Positions 27,301 to 42,300 of a stretch of 64,000 nt of DNA are shown piece by piece. Source of the DNA: Isoperla grammatica (lineage: Eukaryota; Arthropoda; Insecta; Plecoptera; Perlodidae). Position numbers and translations under genes: made by a program. The notes beneath the pieces were generated by a model. It did no database searches, had not been told where the DNA came from, and saw nothing but the letters and a program-made list of their open reading frames with translations. Each line of letters starts with the position of its first letter. The stretch's first letter is position 1. Location of the stretch: positions 16,888,695 through 16,952,694 of the forward strand of contig OX246743.1 of NCBI GenBank assembly GCA_945910005.1, written 5' to 3'.

Positions 27301-30300
27301 TCCACAAGACTGATAGATTGTTGGTGTGCCACTACGTTATGCCCCACTTGTTGCTCATACACTACACTGTTGCCAGGTCACAGGTGGAAGGCACCCCTGA
27401 CCTAGATAGTCTAAAAGACTGATAGATTGTTGGTGTGCCACTACGTTATGCCCCACTTGTTGCTCATACACTACACTGTTGCCAGGTCACAGGTGGAAGG
27501 CACCCCTGACCTAGATAGTCCACAAAACTGATAGATTGGTTGTGTGCCACTACGTTATGCCCCACTTGTTGCTCATACACTACACTGTTGCCAGGTCACA
27601 GGTGGAAGGCACCCCTGACCTAGATAGTCCACAACACTGATAGATTGTTGGTGTGCCACTACGTTATGCCCCACTTGTTGCTCATACACTACACTGTTGC
27701 CAGGTCACAGGTGGAAGGCACCCCTGACCTAGATGGTCCACAAGACTGATAGTTTGTGGTGTGCCACTACGTAATGCCCCACTTGTTGCTCATACACTAC
27801 ACTGTTGCTAGGTCACAATTGGAAGGCACCCCTGACCTAGATAGTCCACAACACTGATAGATTGTTGGTGTGCCACTACGTTATGCCCCACTAGTTGCTT
27901 ATACACTACACTGTTGCCAGGTCACAGGTGGAAGGCACCCCTGACCTAGATAGTCCACAACACTGATAGATTGTTGGTGTGCCACTACGTTATGCCCCAC
28001 TAGTTGCTCATACACTACACTGTTGCCAGGTCACAGGTGGAAGGCACCCCTGACCTAGATGGTCCACAAGACTGATAGATTGTTGGTGTGCCACTACGTT
28101 ATGCCCCACTTGTTGCTCATACACTACACTGTTGCTAGGTCACAGGTGGAAGGCACCCCTGACCTAGATGGTCCACAACACTGATAGATTGTTGGTGTGC
28201 CACTACGTTATGCCCCACTAGTTGCTCATACACTACACTGTTGCCAGGTCACAGGTGGAAGGCACCCCTGACCTAGATGGTCCACAACACTGATAGATTG
28301 TTGGTGTGCCACTACGTAATGCCCCACTTGTTGCTCATACACTACACTGTTGCCAGGTCACAGGTGGAAGGCACCCCTGACCTAGATAGTCCACAAGACT
28401 GATAGATTGTTGGTGTGCCACTACGTTATGCCCCACTTGTCTCTCATACACTACACTGTTGCCAGGTCACAGGTGGAAGGCACCTTTGACCTAGATAGTC
28501 CACAAGACTGATAGATTGTTGGTGTGCCACTACGTTATGCCCCACTTGTCTCTCATACACTACACTGTTGCCAGGTCACAGGTGGAAGGCACCCCTGTCC
28601 TAGATAGTCCACAACACTGATAGATTGTTGGTGTGCTACTACGTTATGCCCCACTTGTTGCTCATACACTACACTGTTGCCAGGTCACAGGTGGAAGGCA
28701 CCCCTGACCTAGAGAGTCCACAAGACTGATAGATTGTTGGTGTGCCACTACGTTATGCCCCACTTGTTGCTCATACACTACACTGTTGCCAGGTCACAGG
28801 TGGAAGGCACTCCTGACCTAGATAGTCCACAACACTGATAGATTGTTGGTGTGCCACTACGTTATGCCCCACTTGTTGCTCATACACTACACTGTTGCCA
28901 GGTCACAGGTGGAAGGCACCCCTGACCTAGATAGTCCACAAGACTGATAGATTGTTGGTGTGCCACACTACGTTATGCCCCACTTGTTGCTCATACACTA
29001 CACTGTTGCCAGGTCACAGGTGGAAGGCACCCCTTACCTAGATAGTCCACAACACTGATAGATTGTTGGTGTGCCACTATGTTATGCCCCACTTGTTGCT
29101 CATACACTACACTGTTGCCAGGTCACAGGTGGAGGGCACCCCTGCCCTAGATGGTCCACAAGACTGATAGATTGTTGGTGTGCCACTACGTTATGTCCCA
29201 CTTGTTGCTCATACACTACACTGTTGCCAGGTCACAGGTGGAAGGCACCCCTGACCTAGATAGTCCACAAGACTGATAGATTGTTGGTGTGCCACTACGT
29301 TATGCCCCACTTGTTGCTCATACACTACACTGTTGCCAGGTCACAGGTGGAAGGCACCCCTGACCTACATGGTCCACAACACTGATAGATTGTTGGTGTG
29401 CCACTACGTTATGCCCCACTTGTTGCTCATACACAACACTGTTGCCAGGTCACAGGTGGAAGGCACAGGTGGAAGGCACCCCTGACCTAGATAGTCCACA
29501 ACACTGATAGATTGTTGGTGTGCCACTACGTTATGCCCCACTTGTTGCTCATACACTACACTGTTGCCAGGTCACAGGTGGAAGGCACCCCTGACCTAGA
29601 TAGTCCACAAGACTGATAGATTGTTGGTGTGCCACTACGTTATGTCCCACTTGTTGCTCATACACTACACTGTTGCCAGGTCACAGGTGGAAGGCACCCC
29701 TGACCTAGATAGTCCACAAGACTGATAGATTGTTGGTGTGCCACTACGGTTTGCCCCACTTGTTGCTCATACACTACACTGTTGCCAGGTCACAGGTGGA
29801 AGGCACCCCTGACCTATATGGTCCTTCAGACTGATAGATTGTTGGTGTGCCACTACGTTATGCCCCACTGGTTGCTCATACACTACACTGTTGCCAGGTC
29901 ACAGGTGGAAGGCACCCCTGACCTAGATAGTCTAAAAGACTGATAGATTGTTGGTGTGCCACTACGTTATGCCCCACTTGTTGCTCATACACTACACTGT
30001 TGCCAGGTCACAGGTGGAAGGCACCCCTGACCTAGATAGTCCACAAAACTGATAGATTGGTTGTGTGCCACTACGTTATGCCCCACTTGTTGCTCATACA
30101 CTACACTGTTGCCAGGTCACATGTGGAAGGCACCCCTGACCTAGATAGTCCACAACACTGATAGATTGTTGGTGTGCCACTACGTTATGCCCCACTTGTT
30201 GCTCATACACTACACTGTTGCCAGGTCACAGGTGGACAACACCTCTGACCTAGATGGTCCACAAGACTGATAGTTTGTGGTGTGCCACTACGTAATGCCC

Positions 30301-33300
30301 CACTTGTTGCTCATACACTACACTGTTGCTAGGTCACAGGTGGAAGGCACCCCTGACCTAGATGGTCCACAACACTGATAGATTGTTGGTGTGCCACTAC
30401 GTTATGCCCCACTTGTTGCTCATACACTACACTGTTGCCAGGTCACAGGTGGAAGGCACCCCTGACCTAGATGGTCCACAACACTGATAGATTGTTGGTG
30501 TGCCACTACGTTATGCCCCACTTGTTGCTCATACACTACACTGTTGCCAGGTCACAGGTGGAAGGCACCCCTGACCTAGATAGTCCACAACACTGAGAGA
30601 TTGTTGGTGTGCCACTACGTTATGCCCCACTTGTCTCTCATACACTACACTGTTGCCAGGTCACAGGTGGAAGGCACCCTTGTCCTAGATAGTCCACAAG
30701 ACTGATAGATTGTTGGTGTGCCACTACGTTATGCCCCACTTGTTGCTCATACACTACACTGTTGCCAGGTCACAGGTGGAAGGCACCCCTGACCTAGAGA
30801 GTCCACAAGACTGATAGATTGTTGGTGTGCCACTACGTTATGCCCCACTTGTTGCTCATACACTACACTGTTGCCAGGTCACAGGTGGAAGGCACCCCTG
30901 ACCTAGATAGTCCACAACACTGATAGATTGTTGGTGTGCCACTACGTTATGCCCCACTTGTTGCTCATACACTACACTGTTGCCAGGTCACAGGTGGAAG
31001 GCACCCCTGACCTAGATAGTCCACAAGACTGATAGATTGTTGGTGTGCCACACTACGTTATGCCCCACTTGTTGCTCATACACTACACTGTTGCCAGGTC
31101 ACAGGTGGAAGGCACCCCTTACCTTGATAGTCCACAACACTGATAGATTGTTGGTGTGCCACTATGTTATGCCCCACTTGTTGCTCATACACTACACTGT
31201 TGCCAGGTCACAGGTGGAAGGCACCCCTGACCTAGATAGTCCACAACACTGATAGATTGTTGGTGTGCCACTACGTTATGCCCCACTTGTTGCTCATACA
31301 CTACACTGTTGCCAGGTCACAGGTGGAGGGCACCCCTGCCCTAGATGGTCCACAAGACTGATAGATTGTTGGTGTGCCACTACGTTATGCCCCACTTGTT
31401 GCTCATACACTACACTGTTGCCAGGTCACAGGTGGAAGGCACCCCTGACCTAGATAGTCCACAAGACTGATAGATTGTTGGTGTGCCACTACGTTATGCC
31501 CCACTTGTTGCTCATACACTACACTGTTGCCAGGTCACATGTGGAAGGCACCCCTGACCTAGATAGTCCACAACACTGATAGATTGTTGGTGTGCCACTA
31601 CGTTATGCCCCACTTGTTGCTCATACACTACACTGTTGCCAGGTCACAGGTGGAAGGCACCCCTGACCTAGATAGTCCACAAGACTGATAGATTGTTGGT
31701 GTGCCACTACGTTATGTCCCACTTGTTGCTCATACACTACACTGTTGCCAGGTCACATGTGGAAGGCACCCCTGACCTAGATAGTCCACAAGACTGATAG
31801 ATTGTTGGTGTGCCACTACGTTATGCCCCACTTGTTGCTCATACACTACACTGTTGCCAGGTCACAGGTGGAAGGCACCCCTGACCTAGATAGTCTAAAA
31901 GACTGATAGATTGTTGGTGTGCCACTACGTTATGCCCCACTTGTTGCTCATACACTACACTGTTGCCAGGTCACAGGTGGAAGGCACCCCTGACCTAGAT
32001 AGTCCACAAAACTGATAGATTGGTTGTGTGCCACTACGTTATGCCCCACTTGTTGCTCATACACTACACTGTTGCCAGGTCACAGGTGGAAGGCACCCCT
32101 GACCTAGATAGTCCACAACACTGATAGATTGTTGGTGTGCCACTACGTTATGCCCCACTTGTTGCTCATACACTACACTGTTGCCAGGTCACAGGTGGAA
32201 GGCACCCCTGACCTAGATGGTCCACAACACTGATAGATTGTTGGTGTGCCACTACGTTATGCCCCACTTGTTGCTCATACACTACACTGTTGCCAGGTCA
32301 CAGTTGGAAGGCACCCCTGACCTAGATGGTCCACAAGACTGATAGTTTGTGGTGTGCCACTACGTAATGCCCCACTTGTTGCTCATACACTACACTGTTG
32401 CCAGGTCACAGGTGGAAGGCACCCCTGACCTAGATAGTCCACAACACTGAGAGATTGTTGGTGTGCCACTACGTTATGCCCCACTTGTCTCTCATACACT
32501 ACACTGTTGCCAGGTCACAGGTGGAAGGCACCTTTGACCTAGATAGTCCACAAGACTGATAGATTGTTGGTGTGCCACTACGTTATGCCCCACTTGTCTC
32601 TCATACACTACACTGTTGCCAGGTCACAGTTGGAAGGCACCCCTGTCCTAGATAGTCCACAACACTGATAGATTGTTGGTGTGCTACTACGTTATGCCCC
32701 ACTTGTTGCTCATACACTACACTGTTGCCAGGTCACAGGTGGAAGGCACCCCTGACCTAGAGAGTCCACAAGACTGATAGATTGTTGGTGTGCCACTACG
32801 TTATGCCCCACTTGTTGCTCATACACTACACTGTTGCCAGGTCACAGGTGGAAGGCACCCCTGACCTAGATAGTCCACAACACTGATAGATTGTTGGTGT
32901 GCCACTACGTTATGCCCCACTTGTTGCTCATACACTACACTGTTGCCAGGTCACAGGTGGAAGGCACCCCTGACCTAGATAGTCAATGTCAATAACATGT
33001 ATAAAAAATAACACAATAGTCAATACAATGTGCCACACTACGTTATGCCCCACTTGTTGCTCATACACTACACTGTTGCCAGGTCACAGGTGGAAGGCAC
33101 CCCTTACCTAGATAGTCCACAACACTGATAGATTGTTGGTGTGCCACTATGTTATGCCCCACTTGTTGCTCATACACTACACTGTTGCCAGGTCACAGGT
33201 GGAAGGCACCCCTGACCTAGATAGTCCACAACACTGATAGATTGTTGGTGTGCCACTACGTTATGCCCCACTTGTTGCTCATACACTACACTGTTGCCAG

Positions 33301-36300
33301 GTCACAGGTGGAAGGCACCCCTGACCTAGATGGTCCACAAGACTGATAGATTGTTGGTGTGCCACTACGTTATGCCCCACTTGTTGCTCATACACTACAC
33401 TGTTGCCAGGTCACAGGTGGAAGGCACCCCTGACCTAGATAGTCCACAACACTGATAGATTGTTGGTGTGCCACTACGTTATGCCCCACTTGTTGCTCAT
33501 ACACTACACTGTTGCCAGGTCACAGGTGGAAGGCACCCCCGACCTAGATAGTCCACAACACTGATAGATTGTTGGTGTGCCACTACGTTATGCCCCACTT
33601 GTTGCTCATACACTACACTGTTGCCAGGTCACAGGTGGAAGGCACCCCTGACCTAGATAGTCCACAAGACTGATAGATTGTTGGTGTGCCACTACGTTAT
33701 GCCCCACTTGTTGCTCATACACTACACTGTTGCCAGGGCACAGGTGGAAGGCACCCCTGACCTAGATAGTCCACAAGACTGATAGATTGTTGGTGTGCCA
33801 CTACGTTATGCCCCACTTGTTGCTCATACACTACACTGTTGCCAGGTCACAGGTGGAAGGCACCCCTGTCCTAGATAGTCCACAAGACTGATAGATTGTT
33901 GGTGTGCCACTTCGTTATGCCCCACTTGTTGCTCATACACTACACTGTTGCCAGGTCACAGGTGGAAGGCACCCCTGACCTAGATAGTCCACAAGACTGA
34001 TAGAATGTTGGTGTGCCACTTGTTGCTCATACACTACACTGTTTCCAGGTCACAGGTGGAAGGCACCCCTGACCTATATGGTCCACAAGACTGATAGATT
34101 GTTGGTGTGCCACTTGTTGCTCATACACTACACTATTGCCAGGTCACAGGTGGAAGGCACCCCTGACCTAGATAGTCCACAAGACTGATAGATTGTTGGT
34201 GTGCCACTACGTTATGCCCCACTTGTTGCTCATACACTACACTGATGCCAGGTCACAGGTGGAAGGCACCCCTGTGGACCTAGATAGTCCACAAGACTGA
34301 TAGATTGTTGGTGTTCCACTACGTTATGCCCCACTTGTTGCTCATACACTACACTGTTGCCAGGTCACAGGTGGAAGGCACCCCTGACCTAGATAGTCCA
34401 CAACACAGATAGATTGTTGGTGTGCCACTACGTTATGCCCCACTTGTTGCTCATACACTACACTGTTGCCAGGTCACAGGTGGAAGGCACCCCTGACCTA
34501 GATAGTCCACAAGACTGATAGATTGTTGGTGTGCCACTACGTTATGCCCCACTTGTTGCTCATACACTACACTGTTGCCAGGTCACAGGTGGAAGGCACC
34601 CCTGACCTAGATGGTCCACAAAACTGATAGATTGTTGGTGTGCCACTACGTTATGTCCCACTTGTTGCTCATACACTACACTGTTGCCAGGTCACAGGTG
34701 GAAGGCACCCCTGACCTAGATAGTCCACAACACTGATAGATAGTTGAAGTGCCACTACGTTATGCCCCACTTGTTGCTCATACACTACACTGTTGCCAGG
34801 TCACAGGTGGAAGGCACCCCTGACCTAGATGGTCCACAAGACTGATAGATTGTTGGTGTGCCACTACGTTATGCCCCACTTGTTGCTCATACACTACACT
34901 GTTGCCAGGTCACAGGTGGAAGGCACCCCTGACCTAGATAGTCCACAACACTGATAGATTGTTGGTGTGCCACTACGTTATGCCCCACTAGTTGCTCATA
35001 CACTACACTGTTGCCAGGTCACAGGTGGAAGGCACCCCTGACCTAGATAGTCCACAACACTGATAGATTGTTGGTGTGCCACTACGTTATGCCCCACTAG
35101 TTGCTCATACACTACACTGTTGCCAGGTCACAGGTGGAAGGCACCCCTGACCTAGATAGTCCACAACACTGATAGATTGTTGGTGTGCCACTACGTTATG
35201 CCCCACTTGTTGCTCATACACTACACTGATGCCAGGTCACAGGTGGAAGGCACCCCTGACCTAGATAGTCCACAAGACTGATAGATTGTTGGTGTGCCAC
35301 TACGTTATGCCCCACTTGTTGCTCATACACTACACTGTTGCCAGGTCACAGGTGGAAGGCACCCCTGACCTAGATAGTCCACAACACTGATAGATTGTTG
35401 GTGTGCCACTACGTAATGCCCCACTTGTTGCTCACACACTACACTGTTGCCAGGTCACATGTGGAAGGCACCCCTGACCTAGATAGTCCACAACACTGAT
35501 AGATTGTTGGTGTGCCACTACGTTATGCCCCACTTGTTGCTCATACACTACACTGTTGCCAGGTCACAGGTGGAAGGCACCCCTGACCTACATGGTCCAC
35601 AAGACTGATAGATTGTTGGTGTGCCACTACGTTATGCCCCACTTGTTGCTCATACACTACACTGTTGCCAGGTCACATGTGGAAGGCACCCCTGACCTAG
35701 ATAGTCCACAAGACTGATAGATTGTTGGTGTGCCACTACGTTATGCCCCACTTGTTGCTCATACACTACACTGTTGCCAGGTCACAGGTGGAAGGCACCC
35801 CTGACCTAGAGAGTCCACAAGACTGATAGATTGTTGGTGTGCCACTACGTTATGCCCCACTTGTTGCTCATACACTACACTGTTGCCAGGTCACAGGTGG
35901 AAGGCACCCCTGACCTAGATAGTCCACAAGACCGATAGATTGTTGGTGTGCCACTACGTTATGCCCCACTTGTTGCTCATACACTACACTGTTGCCAGGT
36001 CACAGGTGGAAAGTACCCCTGACCTAGATAGTCCACAAGACTGATAGATTGTTGGTGTGCCACTACGTTATGCCCCACTTGTTGCTCATACACTACACTG
36101 TTGCCAGGTCACAGGTGGAAGGCACCCCAGACCTAGATAGTCCACAAGACTGATAGATTGTTGGTGTGCCACTACTTTATGCCCCACTTGTTGCTCATAC
36201 ACTACACTGTTGCCAGGTCACAGGTGGAAGGCACCCCTGACCTAGATGGTCCACAAGACTGATAGATTGTTGGTGTGCCACTACGTTATGCCCCACTTGT

Positions 36301-39300
36301 TGCTCATACACTACACTGTTGCCAGGTCACAGGTGGAGGGCACCCCTGCCCTAGATGGTCCACAAGACTGATAGATTGTTGGTGTGCCACTACGTTATGC
36401 CCCACTTGTTGCTCATACACTACACTGTTGCCAGGTCACAGGTGGAAGGCACCCCTGACCTAGATAGTCCACAAGACTGATAGATTGTTGGTGTGCCACT
36501 ACGTTATGCCCCACTTGTTGCTCATACACTACACTGTTGCCAGGTCACATGTGGAAGGCACCCCTGACCTAGATAGTCCACAACACTGATAGATTGTTGG
36601 TGTGCCACTACGTTATGCCCCACTTGTTGCTCATACACTACACTGTTGCCAGGTCACAGGTGGAAGGCACCCCTGACCTAGATAGTCCACAAGACTGATA
36701 GATTGTTGGTGTGCCACTACGTTATGTCCCACTTGTTGCTCATACACTACACTGTTGCCAGGTCACAGGTGGAAGGCACCCCTGACCTAGATAGTCCACA
36801 AGACTGATAGATTGTTGGTGTGCCACTACGTTATGCCCCACTTGTTGCTCATACACTACACTGTTGCCAGGTCACAGGTGGAAGGCACCCCTGACCTAGA
36901 TAGTCCACAAGACTGATAGATTGTTGGTGTGCCACTACGTTATGCCCCACTTGTTGCTCATACACTACACTGTTGCCAGGTCACAGGTGGAAGGCACCCC
37001 TGACCTAGATAGTCCACAAGACTGATAGATTGTTGGTGTGCCACTACGTTATGCCCCACTTGTTGCTCATACACTACACTTTTGCCAGGTCACAGGTGGA
37101 AGGCACCCCTGACCTAGATAGTCCACAAGACTGATAGATTGTTGGTGTGCCACTACGTTATGCCCCACTTGTTGCTCATACACTACACTGTTGCCAGGTC
37201 ACATGTGGAAGGCACCCCTGACCTAGATAGTCCACAAGACTGATAGATTGTTGGTGTGCCACTACGTTATGCCCCACTTGTTGCTCATACACTACACTGT
37301 TGCCAGGTCACAGGTGGAAGGCACCCCTGACCTAGATAGTCTAAAAGACTGATAGATTGTTGGTGTGCCACTACGTTATGCCCCACTTGTTGCTCATACA
37401 CTACACTGTTGCCAGGTCACAGGTGGAAGGCACCCCTGACCTAGATAGTCCACAAAACTGATAGATTGTTGGTGTGCCACTACGTTATGCCCCACTTGTT
37501 GCTCATACACTACACTGATGCCAGGTCACAGGTGGAAGGCACCCCTGACCTAGATAGTCCACAAGACTGATAGATTGTTGGTGTGCCACTACGTTATGTC
37601 CCACTTGTTGCTCATACACTACACTGTTGCCAGGTCACAGGTGGAAGGCACCCCTGACCTAGATAGTCCACAAGACTGATAGTTTGTGGTGTGCCACTAC
37701 GTAATGCCCCACTTGTTGCTCATACACTACACTGTTGCCAGGTCACAGGTGGAAGGCACCCCTGACCTAGATAGTCCACAACACTGATAGATTGTTGGTG
37801 TGCCACTACGTTATGCCCCACTTGTTGCTCATACACTACACTGTTGCCAGGTCACAGGTGGAAGGCACCCCTGACCTAGATGGTCCACAACACTGATAGA
37901 TTGTTGGTGTGCCACTACGTTATGCCCCACTTGTTGCTCATACACTACACTGTTGCCAGGTCACAGTTGGAAGGCACCCCTGACCTAGATGGTCCACAAG
38001 ACTGATAGTTTGTGGTGTGCCACTACGTAATGCCCCACTTGTTGCTCATACACTACACTGTTGCCAGGTCACAGGTGGAAGGCACCCCTGACCTAGATGG
38101 TCCACAAGACTGATAGATTGTTGGTGTGCCACTACGTTATGCCCCACTTGTTGCTCATACACTACACTGTTGCCAGGTCACAGGTGGAAGGCACCCCTGA
38201 CCTAGAGAGTCCACAAGACTGATAGATTGTTGGTGTGCCACTACGTTATGCCCCACTTGTTGCTCATACACTACACTGTTGCCAGGTCACAGGTGGAAGG
38301 CACCCCTGACCTAGATAGTCCACAACACTGATAGATTGTTGGTGTGCCACTATGTTATGCCCCACTTGTTGCTCATACACTACACTGTTGCCAGGTCACA
38401 GGTGGAAGGCACCCCTGACATAGATAGTCCACAAGACTGATAGATTGTTGGTGTGCCACTACGTTATGCCCCACTTGTTGCTCATACACTACACTGTTGC
38501 CAGGTCACAGGTGGAGGGCACCCCTGACCTAGATAGTCCACAAGACTGATAGATTGTTGGTGTGCCACTACGTTATGCCCCACTTGTTGCTCATACACTA
38601 CACTGTTGCCAGGTCACAGGTGGAAGGCACCCCTGACCTAGATAGTCCACAAGACTGATAGATTGTTGGTGTGCCACACTACGTTATGCCCCACTTGTTG
38701 CTCATACACTACACTGTTGCCAGGTCACAGGTGGAAGGCACCCCTTACCTTGATAGTCCACAACACTGATAGATTGTTGGTGTGCCACTATGTTATGCCC
38801 CACTTGTTGCTCATACACTACACTGTTGCCAGGTCACAGGTGGAAGGCACCCCTGACCTAGATAGTCCACAACACTGATAGATTGTTGGTGTGCCACTAC
38901 GTTATGCCCCACTTGTTGCTCATACACTACACTGTTGCCAGGTCACAGGTGGAAGGCACCCCTGACCTAGATGGTCCACAAGACTGATAGATTGTTGGTG
39001 TGCCACTACGTTATGCCCCACTTGTTGCTCATACACTACACTGTTGCCAGGTCACAGGTGGAAGGCACCCCTGACCTAGATAGTCCACAACACTGATAGA
39101 TTGTTGGTGTGCCACTACGTTATGCCCCACTTGTTGCTCATACACTACACTGTTGCCAGGTCACAGGTGGAAGGCACCCCCGACCTAGATAGTCCACAAC
39201 ACTGATAGATTGTTGGTGTGCCACTACGTTATGCCCCACTTGTTGCTCATACACTACACTGTTGCCAGGTCACAGGTGGAAGGCACCCCTGACCTAGATA

Positions 39301-42300
39301 GTCCACAAGACTGATAGATTGTTGGTGTGCCACTACGTTATGCCCCACTTGTTGCTCATACACTACACTGTTGCCAGGTCACAGGTGGAAGGCACCCCTG
39401 ACCTAGATAGTCCACAACACTGATAGATTGTTGGTGTGCCACTACGTTATGCCCCACTTGTTGCTCATACACTACACTGTTGCCAGGTCACAGGTGGAAG
39501 GCACCCCCGACCTAGATAGTCACTGATATATTGTTGGTGTGCCACTACGTTATGCCCCACTTGTTGCTCATACACTACACTGTTGCCAGGTCACAGGTGG
39601 AAGGCACCCCTGACCTAGATAGTCCACAAGACTGATAGATTGTTGGTGTGCCACTACGTTATGCCCCACTTGTTGCTCATACACTACACTGTTGCCAGGT
39701 CACAGGTGGAAGGCACCCCTGACCCAGATAGTCCACAACACTGATAGATTGTTGGTGTGCCACTACGTTATGCCCCACTTTTTGCTCATACACTACACTG
39801 TTGCCAGGTCACAGGTGGAAGGCACCCCTGACCTAGATAGTCCACAAGACTGATAGATTGTTGGTGTGCCACTACGTTATGCCCCACTTGTTGCTCATAC
39901 ACTACACTGTTGCCAGGTCACAGGTGGAAGGCACCCCTGTCCTAGATGGTCCACAAGACTGATAGATTGTTGGTGTGCCACTACGTTATGCCCCACTTGT
40001 TGCTCATACACTACACTGTTGCCAGGTCACAGGTGGAAGGCACCCCTGACCTAGATAGTCCACAAGACTGATAGATTGTTGGTGTGCCACTACGTTATGC
40101 CCCACTTGTTGCTCATACACTACACTGTTGCCAGGTCACAGGTGGAAGGCACCCCTGTCCTAGATAGTCCACAACACTGATAGATTGTTGGTGTGCCACA
40201 CGTTATGCCCCACTTGTTGCTCATACACTTCACTGTTGCCAGGTCACAGGTGGAAGGCACCCCTGACCTAGATAGTCCACAAGACTGATAGATTGTTGGT
40301 GTGCCACTACGTTATGCCCCACTTGTTGCTCATACACTACACTGTTGCCAGGTCACAGGTGGAAGGCACCCCTGACCCAGATAGTCCACAAGACTGATAG
40401 ATTGTTGGTGTGCCACTACGTTATGCCCCACTTGTTGCTCATACACTACACTGTTGCCAGGTCACAGGTGGAAGGCACCCCTGACCTAGATAGTCCACAA
40501 GACTGATAGATTGTTGGTGTGCCACTACGTTATGCCCCACTTGTTGCTCATACACTACACTGTTGCCAGGTCACAGGTGGAAGGCACCCCTGACCTAGAT
40601 AGTCCACAAGACTGATAGATTGTTGGTGTGCCACTACGTTATGCCCCACTTGTTGCTCATACACTACACTGTTGCCAGGTCACAGGTGGAAGGCACCCCC
40701 GACCTAGATAGTCCACAAGACTGATAGATTGTTGGTGTGCCACTACGTTATGCCCCACTTGTTGCTCATACACTACACTGTTGCCAGGTCACAGGTGGAA
40801 GGCACCCCTGACCTAGATAGTCCACAAGACTGATAGATTGTTGGTGTGCCCACTACGTTATGCCCCACTTGTTGCTCATACACTACACTGTTGCCAGGTC
40901 ACAGGTGGAAGGCACCCCTGACCTATATGGTCCACAAGACTGATAGATTGTTGGTGTGCCACTTGTTGCTCATACACTACACTGTTGCCAGGTCACAGGT
41001 GGAAGGCCATCCGCCACGACAACACTGTCACGTGGTTGGCGCGTTGGAAGGAGAACATCCTAGGCGGAGTCAAGTACATGTTACTAAACTCTTCCTCGAA
41101 GCTAAAGTGCCAACAGGACGAACACAAATACGAGTTGGCGCGTCAACTACGCAAGTGCATCAAACACGTTCGGAAACAGTACCGCCAGGGATGGAGGAGC
41201 ACAAATAAGGGCGTCAGGCAGCTGTCTGTGGCTCTCTACTTCATAGATCAGGTACACGAAGACTCGTTTGCAAGATGCTATTGGTCTGAAGACCTTCCTT
41301 ATCAACAGTTGTTTTTACTCCATTGAAGAATTCTCTTTTTTAGTTTTATGCTGGTTTCCCATTTTATTGTATAGTTTAATCGTATTTATTTATTGTATTT
41401 TTTATTGTACTTATCCTATTATTTTAAAGTTACAATCATAGACTGTAAGTTAGTTCTAAGTTTTTGACCATGTAAAATATCCTAAATTAGTCTTGCTCAG
41501 GGATATACTTACAATAAACGAACATTACATTACATTACACACAAATCAGTAATCACTTTCATATAACTAGACTGTAAAGTCCTGCCGCACGCACCTGTTA
41601 TGCGTCACGTGTAGCGCTACACGTGACGCGTCAGTCGATTGCCACGAGCCTCCCACGCTCGTTCCCCGGCTGTCCGCTAGGGGAGCACCATGCGGCGGTG
41701 AACCCTCACTGGTGGTGGCGGCGCGCACACATACAAAACCCTACACTACATCCCCTAAAACAGATATACTAAACTAAACTAAAACTTGAAATACTCGTAG
41801 GCAAAAGATGAATAGAAAGCTAGCTAAAACTAAATCCTACAAACTAAAACAACTGGTGAAGGCTGCATCACTCTTGGTAGCGAAGTGGCTTGGCGCGCAC
41901 TCGCTGTGACCGTCGGAGGCCTTCTTCTAGACCCACGGCCGAACTCTTCGAAGCCTGTATAGGGCTTGCTACCGTTGACGCATCCGGCTCTCCCGTATTC
42001 ATGCTGCTGTTGTACCGACGCACCACTGACGAGTTCCGGGTGTAGTCAACTCCTTCCGGTGATCGAACAGTCACTGCATTTCCATGTTTGGCCACCACCC
42101 GATAGGGTGTGGGACAGAGAGGAGTTGCCAACTTGTGAGGAGTCTGTTGCTTCACCAATACCTCATCTCCCACAACAAGATCGCGCTCAACAGCCCTCCT
42201 AGACATATCAGCATATTCTTTCATATGAGCCTTAGCCACCATGGCATCCCGGTCCCGCACCTCCGTATCCACAGGCCCATGGGCAGCGATGCTGGGCACT

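Noticed and set aside
24270..40054. Recurring 62- and 71-codon open frames in the satellite
   Set aside because: They arise from the 109-bp unit read across two or three copies. They share identical peptides only because the DNA is repeated, and have no domain or family match.
1..41000. Satellites as pure assembly artefacts
   Set aside because: Units carry many private variants, a unique interruption at 32984 and multi-unit blocks, which suggests real sequence. Exact copy numbers could still be wrong.
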